A stretch of 64,000 nt of DNA from Rhizobium grahamii CCGE 502 (GCF_000298315.2 NZ_AEYE02000010.1:62001-126000), one strand, 5' to 3'. Positions 1 through 11,190 are shown, counted from the stretch's first letter. The notes: generated by a model not told the origin, from the sequence alone. Program-made: numbers and translations.

Positions 1-444
1 GGCGCATTCTTCGGGGCGCTGCAGGGTGCGTTCGACGCAACGAGCAAGTTTGCCGCGGTTCTCGATGAAACGCCGCCAGATGAGGCCAAGCCTGAAGTGG
101 AAATCCGGCCGGAAAACGTTCGCCCGGCGCCTGCCACAAACGCTGCAGCCAAGGTCAAACTCTCGGTTGTTCCCGCGAAGCCGGATGTAAAGCCTGAAGT
201 GGCGGCCACGCCCGCTTTGCGCCCCCGCAAGTCCGACGATCTGAAGCAGATTTCCGGGATCGGCCCGAAAATCGAGCAGGTTTTGAACGCCAAGAGCATT
301 CGCTCCTTTGCGGTGATCGCCGGCTGGTCTGACGAGGATGCGGCACGCATCGACACCGAATTCGGTTTCGATGGGCGGATCGTCCGCGACGGTTGGGTTG
401 CGCAGGCCAAGGCGCTTCTTGCCAAGGGGCGAAAGCGGAAGTGA
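1..444 (+). CDS. Helix-hairpin-helix protein of the nuo operon (5' end outside window)
   Basis: The frame is open from base 1 and ends at TGA 442-444, so only the C-terminal 147 residues are visible. The last 70 or so residues carry a helix-hairpin-helix-like motif (LKQISGIGPKIEQVLN), preceded by a low-complexity Ala/Pro/Lys/Val-rich linker. In rhizobial nuo operons a hypothetical protein with this tail sits between nuoF and nuoG, and related tails are fused to NuoE. Position immediately upstream of nuoG fits that protein. Such domains are often annotated as predicted DNA-binding or 5' nuclease, but no role in complex I is established, and no catalytic residues are evident. Confidence 0.75.
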   Translation, partial: GAFFGALQGAFDATSKFAAVLDETPPDEAKPEVEIRPENVRPAPATNAAAKVKLSVVPAKPDVKPEVAATPALRPRKSDDLKQISGIGPKIEQVLNAKSIRSFAVIAGWSDEDAARIDTEFGFDGRIVRDGWVAQAKALLAKGRKRK

Positions 445-662
445 TTTTTCGGCCGAAACGGCCGGAGCAAGGTCAAGGCTGAAGAGTGGAGGGCAGGGGT
501 CCGAAGCTGCAGAGGCCGAAAGCCGATCCCGGATCTCGGGATTGGCGGAGAATTTGAGCGACACCGATGCCAACGGGATAAGAATCCGGCCTGGCAGCGA
601 AACTGTTGCAAAGTGGGTTTGTTTGCCGCCATCCGGCAAACGGAAAACAGGACTGAGTGACG

Positions 663-2744
663 ATGGCAAAACTGAAGATTGACGGCAACGAGATCGAAGT
701 TCCGGATCATTACACCCTCATTCAGGCGTGTGAGGAAGCCGGTGCTGAAGTTCCGCGCTTCTGCTTCCATGAGCGCCTTTCGGTTGCCGGCAACTGCCGC
801 ATGTGCCTCGTTGAGGTGAAGGGTGGTCCGCCGAAGCCGCAGGCATCTTGCGCCATGGGAGTGCGCGATATCCGCGGCGGCCCGAATGGCGAACTTCCGG
901 AAGTCTTCACCAACACGCCGATGGTCAAGAAGGCCCGCGAAGGCGTGATGGAATTTCTGCTGATCAACCATCCGCTCGATTGCCCGATCTGCGACCAGGG
1001 CGGCGAATGCGACCTGCAGGACCAGGCAATGGCCTTCGGTATCGACAGCTCGCGCTATCAGGAAGACAAGCGCGCCGTCGAAGACAAGTACATCGGACCG
1101 CTCGTCAAGACGGTCATGAACCGCTGCATTCACTGCACGCGCTGCGTTCGCTTCACGACCGAAGTGGCCGGTATCTCTGAACTCGGCCTGATCGGCCGCG
1201 GCGAGGACGCCGAAATCACCACCTACCTCGAGCAGGCGATGACCTCCGAGCTGCAGGGCAACGTCGTTGACCTCTGCCCGGTCGGCGCGCTGACCTCCAA
1301 GCCCTTCGCCTTCACGGCCCGTCCGTGGGAGCTGAACAAGACCGAGTCGATCGACGTGATGGACGCCCTCGGTTCTGCGATCCGCGTCGATACCCGTGGC
1401 CGCGAAGTCATGCGCGTGCTGCCGCGCGTCAACGACCAGATCAATGAAGAGTGGATCTCCGACAAGAGCCGTTACATTTGGGATGGCCTGAAGACGCAGC
1501 GTATCGACCGCCCATACGTTCGCAAGGATGGCCGCCTGCAGCCTGCGACTTGGGGCGAAGCCTTTGGCGCGATCAAGGCTGCCATTGCCGCAACCAGCGG
1601 TGAGAAGGTCGGCGCGATTGCAGGCGACCTCGCATCCGTCGAAGAAATGTACGCCCTGTCGGAGCTCGTGAAGTCGCTGGGTTCCGAGAACCTCGACTGT
1701 CGTCAGGATGGGACGGCACTTGATCCGTCGCTCGGCCGCGCAAGCTACATCTTCAATCCGACGATCGAAGGCATCGAACAGGCTGACGCGCTGCTGATTA
1801 TCGGCGCGAACCCGCGCTTTGAAGCCGCCGTTCTCAACGCTCGCATTCGCAAGCGCTGGCGTCGCGGCAACTTCCCGATCGGCGTGATCGGCGAAGCTGG
1901 CGAACTGCGCTACGACTATGAATATCTTGGCGCTGGCCCGGACACGCTGAAGGATCTCGCTGATGGCACCCATGCTTTTGCGAAGGTTCTGACCGATGCC
2001 AAGAAGCCGATGATCCTCATCGGCCAAGGCGCACTGTCGCGCACCGATGGTGCTGGCGTTCTTGCGACTGCCGCAAAGCTTGCCGGCACGGTGGGTGCGG
2101 TCGTTGAAGGCTGGAACGGCTTTGCCGTGCTCCACACCGCGGCATCGCGGGTCGGTGGCCTCGATCTCGGCTTCGTTCCGGGTGCAAAGGGCGTCAACGC
2201 CGCGGAAATGCTGTCGTCGATGGACGTTCTCTTCCTCCTCGGCGCCGATGAACTCGATTTTGCCGCCAAGAAAGCAAAGCTGACTGTTTACATCGGCTCG
2301 CACGGCGACAACGGCGCGCACAATGCCGACGTCATCCTGCCGGCGGCTGCCTACACCGAAAAGTCCGGCACTTGGGTCAACACCGAGGGACGCGTCCAGA
2401 TGGGCAATCGTGCCGGCTTTGCGCCTGGCGACGCCCGCGAAGACTGGGCGATCCTGCGTGCGCTTTCCGACGTGCTCGGGAAGAAGCTTCCGTTTGATTC
2501 GCTTAGCGAATTGCGTGCAAAGCTGTATGCAGCATTCCCGCATTTCGCAGCGCTCGACGAGATCGCCGAGAGCGACAGCGCCAAAATTGCCGCAGTCGCG
2601 AAAAAAGCCGGCAAGATGAACAAATCCGGGTTTGCGTCGCCGGTCAAAGACTTCTATTTGACGAACCCGATCGCACGCGCTTCGGCAGTGATGGCCGAGT
2701 GCTCGGCATTGGCCCGCAACAACTTCAAAGTCGCGGCAGAGTAA
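663..2744 (+). CDS. nuoG: NADH-quinone oxidoreductase subunit G
   Basis: Large iron-sulphur subunit of the peripheral arm of complex I, carrying electrons from FMN toward the quinone site. At 693 residues it has the size usual in rhizobia. The N-terminal 2Fe-2S ferredoxin domain has Cys34, Cys45, Cys48 and Cys63. It is followed by the His/Cys motif HPLDCPICDQGGEC (cluster N5) and a CIHCTRC motif with a distal Cys (cluster N4), then a molybdopterin-oxidoreductase-like domain that lacks the cofactor in this family. An in-frame GTG lies at 657, but ATG 663 gives the usual MAKLK start. It is separated from the HHH gene by about 220 bases with no visible gene and is followed 12 bases later by nuoH. 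Confidence 0.96.
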   Translation: MAKLKIDGNEIEVPDHYTLIQACEEAGAEVPRFCFHERLSVAGNCRMCLVEVKGGPPKPQASCAMGVRDIRGGPNGELPEVFTNTPMVKKAREGVMEFLLINHPLDCPICDQGGECDLQDQAMAFGIDSSRYQEDKRAVEDKYIGPLVKTVMNRCIHCTRCVRFTTEVAGISELGLIGRGEDAEITTYLEQAMTSELQGNVVDLCPVGALTSKPFAFTARPWELNKTESIDVMDALGSAIRVDTRGREVMRVLPRVNDQINEEWISDKSRYIWDGLKTQRIDRPYVRKDGRLQPATWGEAFGAIKAAIAATSGEKVGAIAGDLASVEEMYALSELVKSLGSENLDCRQDGTALDPSLGRASYIFNPTIEGIEQADALLIIGANPRFEAAVLNARIRKRWRRGNFPIGVIGEAGELRYDYEYLGAGPDTLKDLADGTHAFAKVLTDAKKPMILIGQGALSRTDGAGVLATAAKLAGTVGAVVEGWNGFAVLHTAASRVGGLDLGFVPGAKGVNAAEMLSSMDVLFLLGADELDFAAKKAKLTVYIGSHGDNGAHNADVILPAAAYTEKSGTWVNTEGRVQMGNRAGFAPGDAREDWAILRALSDVLGKKLPFDSLSELRAKLYAAFPHFAALDEIAESDSAKIAAVAKKAGKMNKSGFASPVKDFYLTNPIARASAVMAECSALARNNFKVAAE

Positions 2745-2756
2745 GGGCAGGGGACT

Positions 2757-3800
2757 ATGGAATCGTTTGTTTCAACTTATCTCTTGCCTGGCCTCCTCAT
2801 GGTCGGTCAGTCGCTTCTTCTCCTGGTCTGCCTGCTCGTCTTCATCGCCTATATCCTGCTGGCCGACCGAAAGGTCTGGGCAGCGGTTCAGCTGCGCCGG
2901 GGTCCGAATGTGGTGGGTCCGTGGGGCCTTTTCCAGTCCTTCGCCGATCTTTTGAAATTCGTCTTCAAGGAGCCGGTCATTCCGGCTGGCGCCAACAAGG
3001 CAGTCTTCCTTCTGGCGCCGCTCGTGACCGTGCTGCTGGCGCTGTCGACCTGGGCGGTCGTGCCGCTCGCCGATGGCTGGGTCATCGCCAACATCAACGT
3101 CGGCATCCTCTACATCTTCGCGATCTCGTCGCTTGAAGTGTACGGCATTATCATGGGTGGCTGGGCTTCGAACTCGAAGTACCCGTTCCTTGGCGCGCTA
3201 CGCTCCGCCGCACAGATGGTTTCCTACGAAGTCTCGATCGGCTTCGTCATCGTCACCGTTCTGCTCTGCGTGGGTTCGTTGAACCTGACGGACATCGTCC
3301 ATGCCCAGCAGTCCGGCCTCGGTACGCGCCTCGGTTTGCCGGCCTCCTTCCTGGACTGGCATTGGCTGGCGCTGTTCCCGATGTTCATCGTCTTCTTCAT
3401 TTCGGCACTCGCCGAGACGAACCGTCCGCCTTTCGACCTTCCGGAAGCTGAATCGGAACTCGTTGCCGGCTTCATGGTCGAGTACGGTTCCTCGCTCTAC
3501 ATGATGTTCATGCTCGGCGAATATGCGGCCATCGTTCTGATGTGCTCGCTGACGACGATCCTGTTCCTCGGGGGCTGGCTGCCGCCGGTCGACGTGTGGT
3601 TCCTGAACTGGGTCCCGGGCGTCATCTGGTTTACGCTGAAGTCGTGCCTGGTGTTCTTCATGTTCGCGATGGTCAAGGCATTCGTCCCGCGCTACCGCTA
3701 CGATCAGCTGATGCGCCTCGGCTGGAAGGTTTTCCTTCCGCTGTCGCTCGCCATGGTCGTAATCGTTGCATTCGTGCTGAAGCTGACGGGTTGGGCATGA
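2757..3800 (+). CDS. nuoH: NADH-quinone oxidoreductase subunit H
   Basis: Membrane subunit (347 residues, about eight hydrophobic helices) that forms much of the quinone-binding chamber at the junction of the peripheral and membrane arms (ND1 homologue). The conserved motifs [16 protein letters not shown] near the N-terminus and [18 protein letters not shown] in the middle are diagnostic of the family. It starts 12 bases after nuoG with a GGGCAGGGG-type ribosome site and is followed by nuoI after 40 bases, as expected in a single nuo transcript. Confidence 0.97.
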   Translation: MESFVSTYLLPGLLMVGQSLLLLVCLLVFIAYILLADRKVWAAVQLRRGPNVVGPWGLFQSFADLLKFVFKEPVIPAGANKAVFLLAPLVTVLLALSTWAVVPLADGWVIANINVGILYIFAISSLEVYGIIMGGWASNSKYPFLGALRSAAQMVSYEVSIGFVIVTVLLCVGSLNLTDIVHAQQSGLGTRLGLPASFLDWHWLALFPMFIVFFISALAETNRPPFDLPEAESELVAGFMVEYGSSLYMMFMLGEYAAIVLMCSLTTILFLGGWLPPVDVWFLNWVPGVIWFTLKSCLVFFMFAMVKAFVPRYRYDQLMRLGWKVFLPLSLAMVVIVAFVLKLTGWA

Positions 3801-3840
3801 TCATGCCGGCCCTCGTTTCAAGCAATATTGGAGGTTGAAG

Positions 3841-4332
3841 ATGGCAGGCTTGTCCAACGCGGTCAGCTCGCTGTTCCTGAAGGAGTTCGTCAGTGCGTTC
3901 TGGCTGACCTTCCGGTACATTTTTAAGCAGAAGGCAACGATCAACTACCCGTTCGAGAAGGGACCGGTCAGCCCGCGCTTCCGCGGCGAACACGCACTGC
4001 GTCGTTATCCCAACGGCGAAGAGCGCTGCATCGCCTGCAAGCTCTGCGAGGCGATCTGTCCTGCCCAGGCAATCACCATCGAGGCCGGCCCCCGCCGCAA
4101 CGATGGCACGCGCCGCACGGTTCGTTACGACATCGACATGGTAAAGTGCATCTACTGCGGCTTCTGCCAGGAGGCTTGCCCGGTCGATGCGATCGTCGAA
4201 GGTCCGAATTTCGAATTTGCGACGGAAACCCGCGAAGAACTCTACTTCGACAAGGCGCGGCTTCTGGAGAACGGCGACCGGTGGGAGCGCGAAATCGCGC
4301 GCAACATCGCGCTGGACGCACCGTACCGTTGA
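3841..4332 (+). CDS. nuoI: NADH-quinone oxidoreductase subunit I
   Basis: Ferredoxin-like subunit of 163 residues that holds the two 4Fe-4S clusters N6a and N6b delivering electrons toward NuoB. The two CxxCxxCxxxCP motifs are seen at Cys63/66/69/73 and Cys103/106/109/113. The N-terminal amphipathic stretch contacts the membrane arm. A TTG six bases upstream is in frame, but ATG 3841 follows a GGAGG ribosome site (3830-3834) and gives the family start MAGLS. Confidence 0.97.
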   Translation: MAGLSNAVSSLFLKEFVSAFWLTFRYIFKQKATINYPFEKGPVSPRFRGEHALRRYPNGEERCIACKLCEAICPAQAITIEAGPRRNDGTRRTVRYDIDMVKCIYCGFCQEACPVDAIVEGPNFEFATETREELYFDKARLLENGDRWEREIARNIALDAPYR

Positions 4333-4423
4333 TCGAAATTGAAATGCCGGAGTGTCGCCACTTGCGCGGCTCCCGGTCAACATGCACCGAGGCTTTGCTG
4401 GCTAGTTCCGCGCGAAGCTTCAT

Positions 4424-4449
4424 CGGGCAGGGAAACTCCCGGCTGCCCG
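4424..4449 (+). other. Intercistronic stem-loop before nuoJ
   Basis: A seven base pair inverted repeat, CGGGCAG (4424-4430) with CTGCCCG (4443-4449), with a possible inner GGA/TCC pairing, lies in the 141-base nuoI-nuoJ gap and ends 24 bases before the nuoJ start. There is no T-run, so it is not a typical terminator. It could mark an mRNA processing or stability point inside the operon, which is inference only. Confidence 0.5.
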
Positions 4450-4473
4450 GGGGAAGATGAAAAAGGCACCAAC

Positions 4474-5088
4474 ATGGGTCTGCAGGCTCTATTTTTCTAT
4501 CTTTTCGCCTTTGTCGCGGTAGCGTCGGCGTTCATGGTCATCTGGTCGAAGAATCCGGTTCATTCGGTTCTCTTCCTGATCCTGGTTTTCTTCAACGCGG
4601 CTGGCCTGTTCCTGCTGCTGGGCGCTGAATTCCTCGCGATGATCCTGCTCGTCGTTTACGTCGGCGCCGTGGCCGTTCTCTTCCTCTTCGTGGTTATGAT
4701 GCTCGACATCGACTTCACGGAGTTGCGTGCAGGGGTTCTCGAATATGCGCCGATCGGTGCGGTTATCGGCTTGATCCTCGCGGCCGAGCTGATCGTTGTT
4801 GTCGGCGGCAGCGTCATTTCGCCGGAGATCGCCAAGACGGTTGCGATGCCAATCCCGGCGCTGACCGAGCGCACCAACACCGCCGCACTCGGCGACGTGC
4901 TCTATACGAATTACGTCTACTTCTTCCAGATCGCTGGTCTGGTGCTGCTCGTCGCGATGATCGGTGCGATCGTGCTGACGCTCAAGCATCGCCAGAACAT
5001 CAAGCGGCAGAACATCGCCCGACAGGTCGCCCGCAACCCTCAGACCGCCGTTGAAGTGGTCAAGGTCAAGCCGGGTCAGGGCGTTTGA
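4474..5088 (+). CDS. nuoJ: NADH-quinone oxidoreductase subunit J
   Basis: Hydrophobic ND6 homologue (204 residues, five predicted membrane helices) that helps couple the quinone site to the proton channels. The family motif around NPVHSVLFLILVFFNAAG and LVVYVGAVAVLFLFVVMM is present. The in-frame opening extends upstream, but ATG 4474 gives the typical MGLQALFFYLF start. The C-terminal 40 residues after the last helix are polar and basic. The gap before it (4333-4473) is the longest between nuo genes in this window after the one before nuoG. Confidence 0.95.
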   Translation: MGLQALFFYLFAFVAVASAFMVIWSKNPVHSVLFLILVFFNAAGLFLLLGAEFLAMILLVVYVGAVAVLFLFVVMMLDIDFTELRAGVLEYAPIGAVIGLILAAELIVVVGGSVISPEIAKTVAMPIPALTERTNTAALGDVLYTNYVYFFQIAGLVLLVAMIGAIVLTLKHRQNIKRQNIARQVARNPQTAVEVVKVKPGQGV

Positions 5089-5117
5089 GGCAGGCGCGAG
5101 CTTAAGGAACAAATACA

Positions 5118-5426
5118 ATGGTCATCGGACTTTCCCATTACCTGACGGTCAGCGCCATCCTCTTCACGCTCGGCGTCTTCGGCATCTTCCTGAACCGGAA
5201 GAACATCATCGTTATCCTGATGTCGATCGAGCTCATTCTGCTTGCGGTCAACATCAACATGGTCGCTTTCTCGTCGTTCCTCAACGACATCGTCGGCCAG
5301 GTTTTCGCATTGTTCATTCTGACCGTCGCTGCGGCTGAAGCGGCAATCGGTCTTGCAATTCTCGTCGTCTTCTACCGCAACCGCGGCTCGATCGGCGTCG
5401 AAGACGTCAATATGATGAAGGGCTGA
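5118..5426 (+). CDS. nuoK: NADH-quinone oxidoreductase subunit K
   Basis: Small ND4L homologue of 102 residues with three membrane helices, part of the proton-conducting membrane arm. Conserved membrane glutamates are seen in [13 protein letters not shown] and [12 protein letters not shown] good AAGGAAC ribosome site precedes ATG 5118. It lies 29 bases after nuoJ and seven bases before nuoL. Confidence 0.97.
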   Translation: MVIGLSHYLTVSAILFTLGVFGIFLNRKNIIVILMSIELILLAVNINMVAFSSFLNDIVGQVFALFILTVAAAEAAIGLAILVVFYRNRGSIGVEDVNMMKG

Positions 5427-5433
5427 TAAGGCT

Positions 5434-7434
5434 ATGTTTTTATATAAGGCTATCGTCTTTCTTCCCCTGATCGGCGCGATCATCGCGGGCCTCTTCGGCC
5501 GCGCGATCGGCGCCAAGGCATCGGAATACCTCACGTCGGGCCTGATGATCATCGCTGCGGTCCTGTCGTGGTATGTCTTCATCACCGTCGGCATGGGTCA
5601 CCATGAAGGCGGCCCGATTAAGGTCGAAGTGCTGCGCTGGATCCAGTCCGGCGGCATCGACGTGTCCTGGTCGCTGCGCGTCGACACGCTGACCTCGGTC
5701 ATGCTGATCGTCGTCAACACGGTCTCGACGCTCGTGCACGTCTATTCGATCGGATACATGCATCATGATCCGCATCGCCCGCGCTTCTTCGCCTATCTGT
5801 CGCTGTTTACCTTCGCCATGCTGATGCTGGTGACCGCCGACAACCTGGCCCAGATGTTCTTCGGCTGGGAAGGTGTTGGTCTGGCCTCGTATCTGCTCAT
5901 CGGCTTCTGGTTCAAAAAGCCGTCGGCAAATGCCGCCGCGATGAAGGCCTTTATCGTCAACCGTGTTGGCGACTTTGGCTTCATCCTCGGTATTGCCAGC
6001 CTTTTCGTTCTCTTCGGTGCGATCAACTTCGATACGATCTTCGCAAACGCTGCGAGCTTTGCGCCGGCGGAAGCCGGTGGCCAAGGCGGCGAGGTCGTTC
6101 TCAACCTCTTCGGCTTGCATCTCGACAAGGCGCACGCACTGACCGGCGCCTGCCTGCTGCTCTTCATGGGCGCGATGGGTAAGTCGGCACAGTTCCTGCT
6201 GCACACCTGGCTGCCGGATGCCATGGAAGGCCCGACGCCGGTGTCGGCGCTCATCCATGCAGCAACGATGGTGACCGCAGGCGTGTTCCTCGTCGCCCGC
6301 ATGTCGCCGTTGTTTGAACTGTCACCGGATGCGTTGGTCTTCGTAACGACGATCGGTGCGATCACGGCCTTCTTCGCGGCAACTGTCGGTCTCGTGCAGA
6401 ACGACATCAAGCGCGTCATCGCCTACTCAACCTGCTCGCAGCTTGGCTACATGTTCGTTGCTCTCGGTGTGGGCGCATACGGCGCTGCGATCTTCCACCT
6501 GTTCACGCACGCTTTCTTCAAGGCGCTGCTGTTCCTCGGTGCCGGCTCTGTGATCCACGCCGTCGATGGTGAGCAGGACATGCGTTACATGGGCGGCCTG
6601 CGTACGCATATCCCGGTCACCTTCTGGATGATGACGATTGGTACGCTGGCACTGACGGGCGTCGGCATTCCTTTCACGGCAATCGGCTTTGCCGGCTTCT
6701 TCTCGAAGGACGTGATCATCGAGGCAGCTTACGCATCGCATTCGCCGGTCGCGGGGTTTGCTTTCACGCTCCTGGTGATCGCCGCTCTGTTTACCAGCTT
6801 CTATTCCTGGCGCTTGGCGTTCATGACTTTCTTTGGCCAGCCGCGCGCCTCACACGAAGTGATGCACCACGTTCATGAATCTCCGCAGGTCATGCTGGTG
6901 CCGCTGTATATTCTTGCTGCCGGTGCGGTTCTCGCAGGCGTCCTTTTCGAGGGCCGCTTCTATGGCGAAGAGTATGCAGAGTTCTGGAAGGGCGCGCTCT
7001 TCACCTCGGAGCACAACGAACTGTTGGAAGAATTCCATCACGTTCCGGCTTGGGTTGGATTGAGCCCGTTCATCGCGATGCTCGTCGGCTTCATCACGGC
7101 TTGGTACATGTACATCAAGTCGCCGTCGACGCCGCGTGTCCTGGCGAAGCAGCATCGGGTGCTCTACCACTTCCTGCTCAACAAGTGGTACTTCGACGAA
7201 CTCTACGACTTCCTCTTCGTCCGTTCGGCAAAGGCGCTCGGTCGCTTCCTGTGGAAGAAGGGTGACGTCGGGGTCATCGACACCTACGGCCCGAACGGCG
7301 TTGCTGCCCGCGTTGTCGATGTCACCAACCGCGTCGTGCGCTTGCAGACCGGTTACCTCTATCACTACGCGTTCGCCATGCTGATCGGTGTTGCGGCGCT
7401 TGTTACCTGGATGATGCTCGGGAGTTCCGTCTGA
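5434..7434 (+). CDS. nuoL: NADH-quinone oxidoreductase subunit L
   Basis: Distal antiporter-like subunit (ND5 homologue, 666 residues) of the membrane arm. It has the proton-conducting transporter core with the motif [16 protein letters not shown], the [20 protein letters not shown] signature and a long C-terminal region that forms the lateral helix along the arm. Around fourteen hydrophobic segments are visible. Its stop codon shares one base with the nuoM start, suggesting translational coupling. Confidence 0.97.
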   Translation: MFLYKAIVFLPLIGAIIAGLFGRAIGAKASEYLTSGLMIIAAVLSWYVFITVGMGHHEGGPIKVEVLRWIQSGGIDVSWSLRVDTLTSVMLIVVNTVSTLVHVYSIGYMHHDPHRPRFFAYLSLFTFAMLMLVTADNLAQMFFGWEGVGLASYLLIGFWFKKPSANAAAMKAFIVNRVGDFGFILGIASLFVLFGAINFDTIFANAASFAPAEAGGQGGEVVLNLFGLHLDKAHALTGACLLLFMGAMGKSAQFLLHTWLPDAMEGPTPVSALIHAATMVTAGVFLVARMSPLFELSPDALVFVTTIGAITAFFAATVGLVQNDIKRVIAYSTCSQLGYMFVALGVGAYGAAIFHLFTHAFFKALLFLGAGSVIHAVDGEQDMRYMGGLRTHIPVTFWMMTIGTLALTGVGIPFTAIGFAGFFSKDVIIEAAYASHSPVAGFAFTLLVIAALFTSFYSWRLAFMTFFGQPRASHEVMHHVHESPQVMLVPLYILAAGAVLAGVLFEGRFYGEEYAEFWKGALFTSEHNELLEEFHHVPAWVGLSPFIAMLVGFITAWYMYIKSPSTPRVLAKQHRVLYHFLLNKWYFDELYDFLFVRSAKALGRFLWKKGDVGVIDTYGPNGVAARVVDVTNRVVRLQTGYLYHYAFAMLIGVAALVTWMMLGSSV

Positions 7435-8945
7435 TGACCGATTGGCCTATTCTTTCAACGGTCACCTTCCTGCCGCTCGTCGGCGTGGTGCTCCTGCTGC
7501 TGATGAATGAAAACGGTCCGAGTGGCCGCCGCAACGTGCTCAACATCTCGTTGATCACGACGATCGCCACTTTCGTCCTGTCGCTCTTCATCTGGATCGG
7601 TTTCGACAATGCGAATCCGGGCTTCCAGATGATCGAAAAGCATGGCTGGCTCGGCACCGGCATCAGCTATCATCTCGGCGTTGACGGGATCTCGATGCTC
7701 TTCGTGATCCTGACGACCTTCCTCATGCCGTTCTGCATACTGGCGAGTTGGCTGTCGATCGAGAAGCGCCTGAAGGACTACATGATCGCCTTCCTGATCC
7801 TGGAAGTCATGATGGTTGGCGTCTTCGTCTCGCTCGACATCGTTCTCTTCTACGTCTTCTTCGAAGCGGGCCTCATTCCGATGTTCCTGATCATCGGCGT
7901 TTGGGGTGGCAAGGATCGCGTTTACGCCAGCTACAAGTTCTTCCTGTACACGCTGCTCGGTTCCGTTCTGATGCTGCTCGCCATCATGGCGATGTACTGG
8001 CAGGCCGGAACGACCGATATTCAGGCGCTGCTTGCCTATAAGTTCCCGCCGCAGATGCAGACTTGGCTGTGGCTTGCATTCTTCGCGTCCTTCGCTGTCA
8101 AGATGCCGATGTGGCCGGTTCACACCTGGCTTCCGGACGCGCACGTCCAGGCGCCGACCGCAGGCTCGGTCATCCTGGCAGGCGTGCTTCTGAAGCTCGG
8201 CGGCTACGGCCTGATCCGCTTCTCGCTCGGCATGTTCCCGGTTGCTTCGGAATTTTTCGCGCCGCTGGTCTTCGCGCTGTCTGTCATCGCCATCATCTAC
8301 ACCTCGCTGGTCGCGTTGATGCAGGACGACATGAAGAAGCTGATCGCCTATTCATCGGTTGCCCACATGGGTTACGTGACGATGGGTATCTTTGCGGCGA
8401 ATGCGCAGGGTCTGCAGGGCTCGATCTTCCAGATGCTGTCGCACGGCATTGTATCCGGCGCGCTCTTCCTTTGCGTCGGCGTGATCTACGACCGAACCCA
8501 TACCCGCGAGATCGCGGCCTATGGCGGTCTGGTCAACAACATGCCGAAATACGCCGTTGCGATGATGGTCTTCACGATGGCAAACGTCGGCCTGCCGGGC
8601 ACCTCGGGTTTCGTCGGTGAGTTTCTGACCCTGATTGGCGTCTTCCGCGTCAACAGCTGGGTCGCACTCTTCGCTGCAACAGGCGTAATCTTCTCCGCCG
8701 CTTATGCGCTCTGGCTCTATCGCCGCGTGATCTTCGGCGCGCTGGAAAAGGAAAAGCTCAAGGCGCTGCTCGATCTTTCGCCGCGTGAACAGCTGACCCT
8801 CTATCCGCTGATCGCGCTGACCATCTTCTTCGGCGTCTATCCGGCTCCGGTCTTCGATGTGACCGCGGCTTCGGTTGACCAGCTGATCCATAGCTATACG
8901 GCCGCAGTCCAGGCAGCGCACGACGTTGCGCTGTCGATGAAATGA
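7434..8945 (+). CDS. nuoM: NADH-quinone oxidoreductase subunit M
   Basis: Antiporter-like proton-pumping subunit (ND4 homologue, 503 residues). It shows the family signature [20 protein letters not shown] and the conserved membrane Glu in [15 protein letters not shown]. The start ATG overlaps the nuoL stop by one base. nuoN follows 18 bases downstream. Confidence 0.97.
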   Translation: MTDWPILSTVTFLPLVGVVLLLLMNENGPSGRRNVLNISLITTIATFVLSLFIWIGFDNANPGFQMIEKHGWLGTGISYHLGVDGISMLFVILTTFLMPFCILASWLSIEKRLKDYMIAFLILEVMMVGVFVSLDIVLFYVFFEAGLIPMFLIIGVWGGKDRVYASYKFFLYTLLGSVLMLLAIMAMYWQAGTTDIQALLAYKFPPQMQTWLWLAFFASFAVKMPMWPVHTWLPDAHVQAPTAGSVILAGVLLKLGGYGLIRFSLGMFPVASEFFAPLVFALSVIAIIYTSLVALMQDDMKKLIAYSSVAHMGYVTMGIFAANAQGLQGSIFQMLSHGIVSGALFLCVGVIYDRTHTREIAAYGGLVNNMPKYAVAMMVFTMANVGLPGTSGFVGEFLTLIGVFRVNSWVALFAATGVIFSAAYALWLYRRVIFGALEKEKLKALLDLSPREQLTLYPLIALTIFFGVYPAPVFDVTAASVDQLIHSYTAAVQAAHDVALSMK

Positions 8946-8963
8946 TGACGGGACTTTTGGGAC

Positions 8964-10409
8964 ATGACCTCTGAAACTATTCTCGCAAGCCTGCATCTTT
9001 CCATTCCGGAGCTGATCCTCGCGGTCGGCGCCTTGGTTCTATTGATGATCGGCGTCTTCTCCGGAGAGCGCTCTGGCCGCATGGTCAGCGTTCTCGCGAT
9101 GATCGTGCTGGCGGCAGCCGCCTTGTGGCTGATCTTCGTGCCGAGCGAAGGCCTTGCCTATGGCGGTGTCTTCCTGTCGGACGGCTTCGGTCGCTTCATG
9201 AAGATTACGGCACTGGTTGGCTCGATTGCAGCCCTCTTCATGTCGCTTGGTCTCGCCAAGGAAAACCAGCTCGACAAGTTCGAGTTTCCGGTACTCCTCC
9301 TGCTTTGCACGCTCGGTATCCTGCTGATGATTTCGGCCAACGATCTCATCTCGCTCTACCTCGGCCTTGAGCTGCAGTCGCTGGCGATTTACGTCGTTGC
9401 TGCAATCAATCGCGATAGCGTCAAGTCGACGGAAGCCGGCCTGAAGTACTTCGTACTCGGAGCGCTTTCCTCGGGCATGCTGCTTTACGGCATGTCGCTG
9501 GTCTATGGCTTCACCGGTCACACCCAGTTCGCTGCGATCGCCCAGGCATTGAGCGTTGACGGCGCCCGTTCGCTCGGTCTCATCTTTGGCCTGGTCTTCA
9601 TCCTTGCCGGTATCGCCTTCAAGATCTCCGCTGTTCCGTTCCATATGTGGACACCGGATGTTTACGAAGGCGCGCCGACCCCGGTCACGGCATTCCTTGC
9701 CAGCGCTCCGAAGGTTGCGGCGATGGCTATGTTGACCCGTATTGTGATCACTGCCTTCCAGCCGGTCGTGGCTGATTGGCAGCAGGTCGTGGTGTTCATT
9801 TCGATCGCTTCCATGCTGCTTGGTTCCTTTGCCGCAATCGGCCAGAAGAACATCAAGCGACTGATGGCCTATTCGTCGATCGGTCACATGGGCTATGCGC
9901 TTGTTGGCCTGGCTGCCGGTAACCAGACCGGCGTCTCCGGCGTCATGCTCTACATGGTCATCTACATGGTGATGACACTCGGCGGCTTCGCGATCATCAT
10001 GTCGATGCGCCGGAAGGACGGCACGGTCGTCGAAGAAGTCAACGATCTGGCTGGCCTGTCGACCACCAATCCGTTCATGGCGACGGTTATGACCATCCTC
10101 ATGTTCTCGCTGGCGGGCATTCCTCCGCTGGCAGGCTTCTTTGCGAAGTACTTCGTGTTTGTCGCTGCGATCGAAGCGAAGCTCTATGCTCTTGCCATCA
10201 TCGGTGTTCTCGCATCGGTCGTCGGCGCCTACTACTACCTGCGCGTCATCAAGCTGATGTGGTTCGATGAAGCAACGGGCGAGTTTGCTCGGGTCTCGGG
10301 TTCGCTCCGTCTTGTCTTTGGTCTGTCTGGCCTCTTCATTCTCGCCTATGTCTTCATCGGCGGGCCGATCGGCGGCGCGGCCGAGCTTGCAGCTGCGACG
10401 CTCTTTTGA
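8964..10409 (+). CDS. nuoN: NADH-quinone oxidoreductase subunit N
   Basis: Third antiporter-like subunit (ND2 homologue, 481 residues) and the last nuo gene of the operon. The conserved [20 protein letters not shown] motif and [14 protein letters not shown] segment are present. The stop codon shares a base with the start of birA, so transcription and perhaps translation carry on into the non-respiratory genes downstream. Confidence 0.97.
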   Translation: MTSETILASLHLSIPELILAVGALVLLMIGVFSGERSGRMVSVLAMIVLAAAALWLIFVPSEGLAYGGVFLSDGFGRFMKITALVGSIAALFMSLGLAKENQLDKFEFPVLLLLCTLGILLMISANDLISLYLGLELQSLAIYVVAAINRDSVKSTEAGLKYFVLGALSSGMLLYGMSLVYGFTGHTQFAAIAQALSVDGARSLGLIFGLVFILAGIAFKISAVPFHMWTPDVYEGAPTPVTAFLASAPKVAAMAMLTRIVITAFQPVVADWQQVVVFISIASMLLGSFAAIGQKNIKRLMAYSSIGHMGYALVGLAAGNQTGVSGVMLYMVIYMVMTLGGFAIIMSMRRKDGTVVEEVNDLAGLSTTNPFMATVMTILMFSLAGIPPLAGFFAKYFVFVAAIEAKLYALAIIGVLASVVGAYYYLRVIKLMWFDEATGEFARVSGSLRLVFGLSGLFILAYVFIGGPIGGAAELAAATLF

Positions 10410-11173
10410 TGAACTCTGAGGCACGGCGCCGGATATCGCTCGACGATTTCAGGCACGAGGCTCTGTCGGAGACATCGTCCACGAACAGCGAATGCCTTGC
10501 CCGTGCGCGGGCAGGGGACCGCGGTCTTCTCTGGATCACGGCGGAAAAGCAGACCGGCGGCCGTGGCCGCCGGGGACGCCCGTGGGTTTCCGAGAGGGGC
10601 AATCTCTATGCCTCGCTTCTTCTCATCGATCCGGCGCCCATGGAGCGCCTTGGCTCTTTGCCACTGGCAATTGCCGTCGCGGTACACCAAGCCGTTCGCC
10701 ATGTGCTGCCGCATACGGCCGAGCCGCTCGAAGTGAAGTGGCCGAACGATATCCTGATCGGACGAAAGAAGACTTGCGGCATTCTTGTCGAGGGCGAAGC
10801 CCTGCCGGACGGGCGTCATTCGCTCGTCATCGGCATCGGCATCAACGTCGCACTCATGCCTGATAACCCGCTCTACCCGGTCACCTGCCTGCGCGAGCAG
10901 GGGAGCTCGGCTTCCCCTGAAGAGGTTTTTGCCCATCTTTATGCATCGATGGCTGAGGTCCTGGAGGCATGGGATCGCGGCCGCGGTGTACGGGAAATCA
11001 CCGAGCGCTGGCGCCGGGTCGCCTGTGGTATCGGCGAAAAGATAACTGTGAACCTGCCGGACCGGTCGATTTCCGGCCACTTCGCCGGAATTGATGATAA
11101 TGGCCTGTTGATGCTCGATACCGGCGCAGGCAGGATGATGACGATTGCCGCCGGCGACGTCTTCTTTGGTTGA
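10409..11173 (+). CDS. birA: Biotin--[acetyl-CoA-carboxylase] ligase
   Basis: Attaches biotin to the lysine of BCCP (accB is at 55593-56066 in this window). The protein has 254 residues. The biotinyl-AMP binding motif GRGRRGRPW lies at residues 51-59 and KWPNDI near residue 110. There is no N-terminal helix-turn-helix domain, so this is the short ligase without the repressor function of E. coli BirA. ATG 10409 overlaps the nuoN stop by one base. Placement after nuo is conserved in rhizobia. Confidence 0.93.
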   Translation: MNSEARRRISLDDFRHEALSETSSTNSECLARARAGDRGLLWITAEKQTGGRGRRGRPWVSERGNLYASLLLIDPAPMERLGSLPLAIAVAVHQAVRHVLPHTAEPLEVKWPNDILIGRKKTCGILVEGEALPDGRHSLVIGIGINVALMPDNPLYPVTCLREQGSSASPEEVFAHLYASMAEVLEAWDRGRGVREITERWRRVACGIGEKITVNLPDRSISGHFAGIDDNGLLMLDTGAGRMMTIAAGDVFFG

Positions 11174-11190
11174 TTGGAAAAACGAAAAAT

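Noticed and set aside
338-682. Open frame of 114 codons across the gap before nuoG
   Set aside because: It overlaps the end of the HHH gene in another frame, and its composition is unlike a real protein.
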